Below, piece after piece: positions 58,476-64,000 of a stretch of 64,000 nt of DNA. Source of the DNA: Williamsia serinedens (GTDB taxonomy: Bacteria; Actinomycetota; Actinomycetes; Mycobacteriales; Mycobacteriaceae); contig NZ_JAMTCG010000002.1 in NCBI RefSeq assembly GCF_024171725.1, forward strand, positions 248,001-312,000. The letters are read 5' to 3'. The position numbers were made by a program, and so were the translations under genes. The notes under the pieces are model-generated. The model ran no database searches. It saw nothing but the letters and a program-made list of their open reading frames with translations, and was not told the DNA's origin. Position 1 is the stretch's first letter. The number at the start of each line of letters is the position of its first letter.

Positions 58476-59236
58476 GTGCCGCGCCGATCGAGATCCGCTG
58501 GCTGAGTGCGGTCTTCGACTTCCCCGCCGACGACTTCGGCGACGAGGTCACGTTCTGGCGTGCCATCGCGGGGAGCACCGTGTCGCCGCCACGGGGCGAT
58601 CGCCGACAGTTCGCCTCGCTGGAGCCGTTCACCGGTGACCCCCACCTGCGGGTGCAACGGGTCGAGACCGGTGTCGGCGGTGTGCATCTCGACATCCACG
58701 TCGACGATGTCGACGACGCCGCCACGGTCGCGGAATCGTTGGGCGCCCGGCGGACCGGCCAGACGCCCGACGGCGTCGAGATGCAGTCGCCGGCCGGGTT
58801 CACTTTCAGCATGGTGCCGTGGAACGGCGAGCACGAGCGGTCGCGGCCCATCCGGTGGCCCGGCGACACCATCAGCATCATCGACCAGATCTGTGTCGAC
58901 GTCCCCAGCCGACGGTTCGACGAGGAGTGCACCTTCTTCACCCGCCTCACCGGGTGGGAACTCGAGAGCGCATCACGACCGGAGTTCCGCGCCCTGCACC
59001 ACCCCGAGTCGATGCCGATCCGTATTCTGTTGCAGCGCATGACCTCCGGTTCGGTGGGTGCGCACGTCGACCTGGCCAGCACGCATCCCGCCGACGAGGT
59101 GTCGCGGCACGAGGACTGGGGCGCCGAGGTGGTCTCCCAGCACGGCACCTGGACGGTGATGGCCGATCCGACCGGTCGCCCGTACTGCATCACCGCGCGC
59201 AACCCGCGGACCGGTCGCCTCCCCGACGCGGGCTGA
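58472..59236 (+). CDS. Two-domain VOC (glyoxalase-like) protein
   Basis: The 254-residue protein has two glyoxalase-like halves. The first is about 5-115 (GVHLDIHVDDVDDAATVAE, SPAGFTFSMVPW) and the second about 125-250 (DQICVDVPSRRFDEECTFF, VGAHVDLASTHPADEVSRH, DPTGRPYCITARNP). The GTG start overlaps the preceding stop (GTGA). Together with the F420 enzyme and the DinB-like protein it forms a three-gene operon that may modify or detoxify small electrophiles. Metal ligands are only partly evident. Confidence 0.82.
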   Translation: MSAAPIEIRWLSAVFDFPADDFGDEVTFWRAIAGSTVSPPRGDRRQFASLEPFTGDPHLRVQRVETGVGGVHLDIHVDDVDDAATVAESLGARRTGQTPDGVEMQSPAGFTFSMVPWNGEHERSRPIRWPGDTISIIDQICVDVPSRRFDEECTFFTRLTGWELESASRPEFRALHHPESMPIRILLQRMTSGSVGAHVDLASTHPADEVSRHEDWGAEVVSQHGTWTVMADPTGRPYCITARNPRTGRLPDAG

Positions 59237-59264
59237 CATTCACCTGTTTGGACTACAGCGATAG

Positions 59265-59280
59265 TCGAACACATGTTCTA
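59265..59280 (+). promoter_or_regulatory. LexA (SOS) box before the HNH nuclease gene
   Basis: TCGAACACATGTTCTA differs in one base from the mycobacterial SOS box TCGAAC-N4-GTTCGA. It lies 38 bases upstream of the GTG at 59318 and is followed by a TAGTAT -10-like hexamer at 59279-59284. DNA-damage induction is predicted; several M. tuberculosis 13E12-repeat genes are reported LexA targets. Confidence 0.75.
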
Positions 59281-59317
59281 GTATGTGTGTACAGTTGCGG
59301 CTCGGGGGAGGTGCATC

Positions 59318-60835
59318 GTGAGCGACAGTCTGATCGAGGACTACGCCGAGTTGCACGCGGTGCTGGATCGGATCGTAGAGCGCACCTCGGACGCGTGCTC
59401 GGAGCTTGAGGTCGCGGAGTTGGCGATCATCCATGAGCACGCGGTGCGAAAGATGGGTTCGATTGGGCTGCAGCGCATTCTGGACGTCTCCGATCGTGAG
59501 GCGTATCGGGCGGTGCAGTGCGTGAAGCTCGACGAGTTCGTCGGGCAACGCTTGCGGATCACCAATCCGCGCAAACGGCTGCGGCAGGTGACGCAGTTGA
59601 CCGAGATGCACGCGATGACCGGGGAGAAGCTGCCGCCGCACTGCCCGGAGACCGCGGATGCGATGGCCGACGGCGACCTCACGCACGAGCACGTCGACGC
59701 GGTGCTGGACGTGATGGCCATGGTGCCGTCGGCGACACCACCGGAGATGCGGGACCTGGCTGAGGAACAGCTCGCGGAAATCGCCGGGCACCACTCGCCG
59801 CGCGAGATCACCCGCGCCGGCGCCCGGATCGTGTCGCACCTCGACCCCGACGGGGACCTTCCCGACGAGCGGGACCGCGCCCGCAACCGCAGCCTGTCCT
59901 TGGGCGCGCAGGACACCCTCGGCATGTCGAAACTGATGAGCACCCTCGACCCCACCACCCGAGCGTTGTTCGAGGTGCTGCTCGCGGCCTGGGCGAAACC
60001 AGGGATGAACAATCCCGACGACGACCAGTCACCCGAAGGTGGCGCCGACGATGAGGGCATCGACGCCGAACAGGTGAAAGCGGCCGCAGACCGTGACTGC
60101 CGCACGCAGGCCCAACGCAATCACGACGCGTTCCACGCGCTGCTCTGCGCGGCAGCCGACGGCGGACTCTACGGCGCCTCACACCGCGGACTACCGCCGC
60201 ACATCATCGTCTCCATCACCGAAGCCCAACTCCGCGAGCGCGCCGGGATCGGCCACACCACCACCGGCACCGACCTGCCGATGTCGGAGATCGTAAAGCT
60301 CGCGGCGCGGGCGCAGATGTATCTGGCGGTGTTCGACGACCACACCGGCGAACCGCTCTACTTCGGGCGCGCCAAGCGGCTCGCGTCGCAGTCGCAGCGG
60401 TTCGTGAAATTCGCCGAGTACGGCGGCTGCTCCAAACCCGGCTGCCCGCGCCCGTTCTCCCACACCGAAGCCCACCACGCCGAACAAGACTGGGCCGACG
60501 GCGGCAAGACTGACATCACCGACCTCGCACCCGCCTGCGGACCCCACAACCGGGCCGTGCACGACGGACCCGGCGGCTGGCGAACCGAGAAGATCCCCGA
60601 CGGACCCGACCGCGGGAAGTACGGCTGGATCGCCAACGGCACCACCGACCCACCCAGAACCAACCACCTGCATCGCCCCGACCGGATCCTCGACGACACT
60701 GCCCCACCGCAGCCGGAATGGTCGGAGATCGAGCACGCACTGGAACTGATCCTCGCCGAACACACCTCGGCACCCGAACCACCCGACCCGGTGATCATCC
60801 GCGTCATCGACTACCGCGCACCGATCTCGGGGTGA
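59318..60835 (+). CDS. DUF222/HNH endonuclease, 13E12-repeat family
   Basis: The 505-residue protein has the helical DUF222 region (about 20-310) and a C-terminal HNH nuclease domain (about 365-440). The nuclease motif has zinc cysteines CSKPGCPRP, the catalytic pair in THTEAHHAEQDW-like form (TEAHHAEQDWADGG), the asparagine in LAPACGPHNRAVH, and a conserved GWRTEKIPDG tail. GGGGGAGG precedes the GTG at 59318. 13E12 proteins occur in many copies in Mycobacteriales, and some are carried by prophages. The LexA-like box upstream predicts SOS control. It converges with the glycosylase-like gene. Confidence 0.9.
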   Translation: MSDSLIEDYAELHAVLDRIVERTSDACSELEVAELAIIHEHAVRKMGSIGLQRILDVSDREAYRAVQCVKLDEFVGQRLRITNPRKRLRQVTQLTEMHAMTGEKLPPHCPETADAMADGDLTHEHVDAVLDVMAMVPSATPPEMRDLAEEQLAEIAGHHSPREITRAGARIVSHLDPDGDLPDERDRARNRSLSLGAQDTLGMSKLMSTLDPTTRALFEVLLAAWAKPGMNNPDDDQSPEGGADDEGIDAEQVKAAADRDCRTQAQRNHDAFHALLCAAADGGLYGASHRGLPPHIIVSITEAQLRERAGIGHTTTGTDLPMSEIVKLAARAQMYLAVFDDHTGEPLYFGRAKRLASQSQRFVKFAEYGGCSKPGCPRPFSHTEAHHAEQDWADGGKTDITDLAPACGPHNRAVHDGPGGWRTEKIPDGPDRGKYGWIANGTTDPPRTNHLHRPDRILDDTAPPQPEWSEIEHALELILAEHTSAPEPPDPVIIRVIDYRAPISG

Positions 60836-60854
60836 GCGAACACGTGTCGATCGA

Positions 60855-61922
60855 TCACTCCTCCGCGAGGAGCTCGCGCGTTCTCTCGATCTCCGTCGCC
60901 AATTCGCGCTGGCGAGAACGGGAGACGGGGCGCATAAGCTGGGTCGTCACCTGATCACCGTCGGTGACAGACCACGTCCCGACGACCCGCCCGTCGACGA
61001 GCACCGTGCCCGGGACTCGACCGTTCGGGGTCTGCAGGGCGGCGAACACGTCGTCGTCGATGACACGGCGCCGGTCGGCGTTCGCGGTCACGACGTGGTC
61101 GTAGGGCGCGAGGAGCCGCACGGGGAGGTCGCCGTCGCCGTCACGGCTCAGTCCGTCGAGGTCGAACAGCTCCGTCCCGTCCGGCCCGGGGACGCGTTCG
61201 ACCTCCCAGTCGCGGTCCATCGCGTCGAGCAGCGGCCGCAGTCGGGTCAGCCCCGACCACGTCTGGATCGCCGCCACGCTGGCAGGCCCGAATCCCCGGA
61301 GGTACAGCCGGATCAGGTCCTTGCGGGCCTCGTCCCCGGTGACCGCCGGCTCCCTCGCGCCCACCCAGTCGTCGAGGAGTGCATACGTCACCGCGCCCGA
61401 GGATCGCCAGAGACCGCGCGGCGGCACCTGCACCAGCGGCAGCGTCGCCCGGGCGACGGCAGTCACCGTCGACGCCGTCTCGTTCGGAAAGCGCTGCACC
61501 AGTTCGGCTCCCAGCTCCCTCACGCCGACACTGCGGCCGGCGAGCAGCTCGTGCGCGGCCGCCGTGACCGCCTCCGGCGCCGCGTTCACCAGACGCCGGG
61601 CATGGATGCGCAGCTCCGCCGCGATGGCCGGCTGGGCCAGCTCCCGAACCCACCGCGCATCGTCGGCGTCCATGAGGAACACGGTGCTGCGCAACGACGC
61701 CATCCGGACGACGGTGCGATCGAGCAGGAGCCCGTTCAACTCCGCGGGGTCGAAACCCTCCACCCGCGACGCCAGCCCGAAGAACGCCGCCTGCGGGTCC
61801 TGCGACTGCAACCCGACACACCGGTCGAGCACCTCGATGACGTCCTCGTCGACCCGGGACGCGAGGTGTTGGCGTTCGAGGAGCGTTGCCGTCCACGCGC
61901 GCTCGGACAGTGCGGCCGGCAC
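60855..61922 (-). CDS. Winged-helix DNA-binding protein, AlkZ/YcaQ-like DNA glycosylase candidate
   Basis: The 355-residue protein belongs to the HTH_42 (PF06224) family, which includes the interstrand-crosslink glycosylases AlkZ and YcaQ. The catalytic Q-x-Q motif lies at 39-41 in VGLQSQDPQAA, almost the same distance from the start as the QxQ of AlkZ (Gln37/Gln39). Winged-helix segments (LRSTVFLMDADDARW; VPPRGLWRSSGAVTYALL) and the C-terminal LLAPYDHVVTANADRR region follow. The GTG at 61922 stands four bases after the JetC-like stop, so both genes are one transcript. Glycosylase activity is inferred; many members are uncharacterised. Confidence 0.75.
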   Translation of the reverse strand: MPAALSERAWTATLLERQHLASRVDEDVIEVLDRCVGLQSQDPQAAFFGLASRVEGFDPAELNGLLLDRTVVRMASLRSTVFLMDADDARWVRELAQPAIAAELRIHARRLVNAAPEAVTAAAHELLAGRSVGVRELGAELVQRFPNETASTVTAVARATLPLVQVPPRGLWRSSGAVTYALLDDWVGAREPAVTGDEARKDLIRLYLRGFGPASVAAIQTWSGLTRLRPLLDAMDRDWEVERVPGPDGTELFDLDGLSRDGDGDLPVRLLAPYDHVVTANADRRRVIDDDVFAALQTPNGRVPGTVLVDGRVVGTWSVTDGDQVTTQLMRPVSRSRQRELATEIERTRELLAEE

Positions 61923-61926
61923 GGGC

Positions 61927-64000
61927 TCAGCCGCCCGCGGCCGTTCGGGCCTCGGCGATCTCGCCGAACGTCGCCGACCGGGCATCCGATCGGGCCGCAC
62001 CGTCGGGTCCCGTCCGCTTGTCGACGAGGATCACCTGCCCGATGAACGGTTCGACGATGCCGGCCATGCGGATCGGCGCGGCGATGACGAGTTGGAACCC
62101 GAACTGCTCGAACGCCCGCAGCGACTGCGAGCTGAACGTCTCGTCGGACTTGGAGAACGCCTCGTCGAGCATGAGCGGCGCGAAGCCCGGCCGATGGTCC
62201 TCCGGTGTGCCCAGCGAGAAGCTCAGCGCCGCGGCGAGACAGAAGGCGACGAGCTTCTCCTGCTCACCACCGGAGTTGGTGGCGGTGTTGCGGTAGGTGT
62301 GCACCGGCGGCGCGTCCGGCCCGTCGTCCCGCGCCATCTCCTTGCCGTAGAAGAAGAAGCTCGCGCGGACGTCGAGCACGTTGTCACACCACCGACGACC
62401 CTCGGCGTCGGTCGCCGTCAACCGCGTCACCAGATTCTTGATCCGGTAGAACTGCCGTGCGAGCACCGCCGAGTCGCCACCGCGCGCGGCCGGGGCGTCG
62501 GCGATCATCGCGTCGACGATCCGGCCGAACTCGGCCGCCTCGTCGGTCGGAGTGTGGTGCACCGCGATCTGCAGGTAGGTGCCGGTGTTGAAGTCGACCC
62601 GCTGTAGACCCGCGTTGACCTCCGCGATGCCGCGGCGGATGTGCTTGACGGTGTCGTTGATCTCCTTGTACAGGTTCGACACCGAGTGCGAGATGTCGGT
62701 GGTGATCAGCCGTCGGAAGCGTTCCCGGGTCGAGGCGAGCCCGTGTTCCACCAACCCGGCGTGCATCGCGACCAGATCCGGTGCGCCCGCGATGTCGGCG
62801 GTCAGATCGGTTCCGGCCGAGGGCCACTCGCGCAGGAAGGCCTCGGCGGCGCGCACGATGCGGTGTTCGGCGTTGTCCCGCTCGGCGTCGGCCTCGGCCT
62901 GCACCGACTCCAACGCGTTGCGGAGATCTGAGCGCACCTCCCCGTACGTGTCGAGCGACAGCGTCTTGCCGGTCTGCTCCAGTGTGCGGTCGAGGACGGA
63001 CGTCAGGTACTCGCGATCGTCGTCGGTGAGGGCGTCGTTGTCGTCGCTGCTCTCCAGTTCGGCCAGCCACCGGTCCCAGTCGGTGCCGATGTGGCGGAGC
63101 TGGTCGTTGATCGCGCCGACGCGTGCCACGGCCTCGCGCCAGTCGGCGCGGGCCACCTCCACCTGCTCCTCCAACTCGGCGAGGTCGACGCGGTTCTCGC
63201 GGACGGCGTCGATCCGACGGCTCAGCTCGTCGGCATCGCGCTGGGCCGACCACCAGTTGAGCTCGGCCCACGACGAATACCCGGCGAGTGTCTCCGCCGC
63301 CTTCGCCCGATCACGGTTCTCGTCCAACAGCTCTCGCACGTCGGACGACGCCTGGCGTGCCTCCTCCAGACGGGCCGCGAGACCGACCAGCGCCTGCTGC
63401 AGGGCGGCGCGCTTGCCGTCGGTGTTCGTGCCGAGGATCCAGTGTGTCCGGTCGTCGACGCGACGGCGGTCGTCCTTGCGGAACCGGTCTCGGCCCGCCT
63501 TCACCAGGCCGGCGGGGGTGACGGCGATGTCGTGGTCGTCGAGGTCCACCGGCGAGTCGACGCAGACGTGGTCGGCGGTGCGCGCGATGACGCCGGTCAG
63601 CCAGTCCGCCGCGGGATGCGAACGGTCGACGACGACCAAGGCCGCCAGCGTCCCGGGTGTGGGCACCGTCGGGTCGACGTCGGTCCGGTACGTCCGGTAC
63701 TCCAACACACCGCCGAGGTCGGTGCGGTCGACGAAGGCCGTCACCTGGGCGCGGTGCTCATGCGGCACGAGGAGCGTGAGGCCGAGTCCGCGGAGGACGC
63801 GTTCGGCGGCACCGGCCCATCGGTCACGGTGCTCGTCCGCGACCTCCATCAACTCCGCGGCGTAGGGAAGATCGTGCGGTGACAGCCCGGTCCCGGCCGC
63901 GATGGCGTCCCGCTGCGCGAGCGCACCGGCCGGCAGCAGCGACCGTCGGGCGGTGAGCGTGGTGAGTTCGTCGACGACGGCGTCGTGCTCACGGCGCGCG
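61927..64000 (-). CDS. JetC/MukB-like SMC ATPase of a Wadjet-type system (partial)
   Basis: The frame is open to the window edge, showing the last 690 residues. The C-terminal half-ATPase has the ABC signature NSGGEQEKL (62279-62253 region), Walker B PLMLDEAFS (near 62166) and the D-loop/H-loop stretch SDETFSSQSLRAFEQFGFQLVIAAP in part. Upstream is a long charged helical, coiled-coil region (about 62600-63500) with a Trp-rich patch. This layout is that of COG4913 proteins, i.e. JetC of Wadjet (EptC in M. smegmatis), which with JetA, JetB and the nuclease JetD recognises and cuts circular plasmids. The N-terminal Walker A half lies outside. JetD is not the next gene here. Confidence 0.75.
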   Translation of the reverse strand, partial: ARREHDAVVDELTTLTARRSLLPAGALAQRDAIAAGTGLSPHDLPYAAELMEVADEHRDRWAGAAERVLRGLGLTLLVPHEHRAQVTAFVDRTDLGGVLEYRTYRTDVDPTVPTPGTLAALVVVDRSHPAADWLTGVIARTADHVCVDSPVDLDDHDIAVTPAGLVKAGRDRFRKDDRRRVDDRTHWILGTNTDGKRAALQQALVGLAARLEEARQASSDVRELLDENRDRAKAAETLAGYSSWAELNWWSAQRDADELSRRIDAVRENRVDLAELEEQVEVARADWREAVARVGAINDQLRHIGTDWDRWLAELESSDDNDALTDDDREYLTSVLDRTLEQTGKTLSLDTYGEVRSDLRNALESVQAEADAERDNAEHRIVRAAEAFLREWPSAGTDLTADIAGAPDLVAMHAGLVEHGLASTRERFRRLITTDISHSVSNLYKEINDTVKHIRRGIAEVNAGLQRVDFNTGTYLQIAVHHTPTDEAAEFGRIVDAMIADAPAARGGDSAVLARQFYRIKNLVTRLTATDAEGRRWCDNVLDVRASFFFYGKEMARDDGPDAPPVHTYRNTATNSGGEQEKLVAFCLAAALSFSLGTPEDHRPGFAPLMLDEAFSKSDETFSSQSLRAFEQFGFQLVIAAPIRMAGIVEPFIGQVILVDKRTGPDGAARSDARSATFGEIAEARTAAGG

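Noticed and set aside
59318-60835. Insertion sequence or group II intron because of the repeated 13E12 family and HNH motif
   Set aside because: No terminal inverted repeats, target duplication, DDE residues or reverse transcriptase were found; DUF222/HNH genes are ordinary chromosomal paralogues.
60855-61922. JetD nuclease of Wadjet
   Set aside because: The sequence shows HTH_42 winged-helix features and a Q-x-Q glycosylase-like motif; no Toprim-type acidic motif or DUF3322/DUF2220 pattern was seen.

Overview
The window is high-GC actinobacterial DNA from a mycolic-acid-containing bacterium of the order Mycobacteriales. It carries the mycolate condensation genes (fadD32, pks13, accD4), two antigen-85-type mycolyltransferases, and the galactan/arabinan genes (glf, glfT2, a DPPR-synthase ubiA, aftB). 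The gene order follows the M. tuberculosis segment from accD4 (Rv3799c) to about Rv3843c. LGFP-repeat envelope proteins, a SpoIID-domain protein and a missing erp/PE_PGRS block point to a Gordonia/Williamsia-like lineage rather than Mycobacterium; the genus is an inference. No tRNA, rRNA, CRISPR array or insertion sequence was seen, and no gene-free stretch exceeds 300 bases.

Layout. 1-2.7 kb: end of an AraC regulator, a RidA gene, and a divergent catabolic operon (fumarylacetoacetate hydrolase-like, cupin, acyl-CoA thioesterase) followed by a 21-bp tandem repeat and a strong hairpin. 2.7-11.6 kb (minus): fadD32-pks13-accD4, which activates, condenses and carboxylates acyl chains for mycolic acids. 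11.9-17.7 kb (minus): an F420-type oxidoreductase, a Culp6-like cutinase, a lipoprotein, and two mycolyltransferases, one with LGFP repeats. 17.9-26.8 kb (minus): a tightly overlapping arabinogalactan operon headed by a peptidoglycan amidase. 27.0-28.7 kb (plus): a divergent SpoIID/LGFP protein. 28.9-35.6 kb: a CitE-like lyase, a small secreted protein, a HAD phosphatase, two PlsC-like acyltransferases flanking a membrane diguanylate cyclase, and a metallo-beta-lactamase/Rieske fusion. 35.6-43.4 kb: accessory genes (two TetR units with palindromic operators, lipase, hydrolase, tautomerase, VOC/AraC pair, EamA-like transporter). 43.5-55.5 kb: a conserved block with serS, a septum-formation-like protein, a zincin, a phosphoglycerate-mutase-family phosphatase, pheA, an iron-box-controlled DUF2470 gene, a CPBP protease, an LCP ligase, DUF5926, glpQ and a DUF4328 protein. 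55.5-59.2 kb: a cluster of DnaA-box-like sites, an S49 peptidase, and an oxidoreductase/DinB-like/VOC operon. 59.2-64 kb: DNA-processing genes, namely a 13E12-type HNH nuclease behind a LexA-like box, an AlkZ/YcaQ-like glycosylase candidate, and the C-terminal part of a Wadjet JetC-like SMC ATPase cut by the window edge.

The dominant theme is envelope biogenesis: one stretch makes mycolates, transfers them to arabinogalactan, builds the galactan and arabinan, and remodels peptidoglycan. Candidate MtrA-type direct repeats lie upstream of the LGFP mycolyltransferase and in the amidase/SpoIID divergent promoter, which could couple these functions to the cell cycle. The most system-like accessory element is the operon at the right edge, where a JetC-like ATPase is followed after four bases by a putative DNA glycosylase where a JetD nuclease might have been expected. 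Seven genes show a TANNNT -10 box six or seven bases before the start codon, suggesting leaderless transcription is common here.
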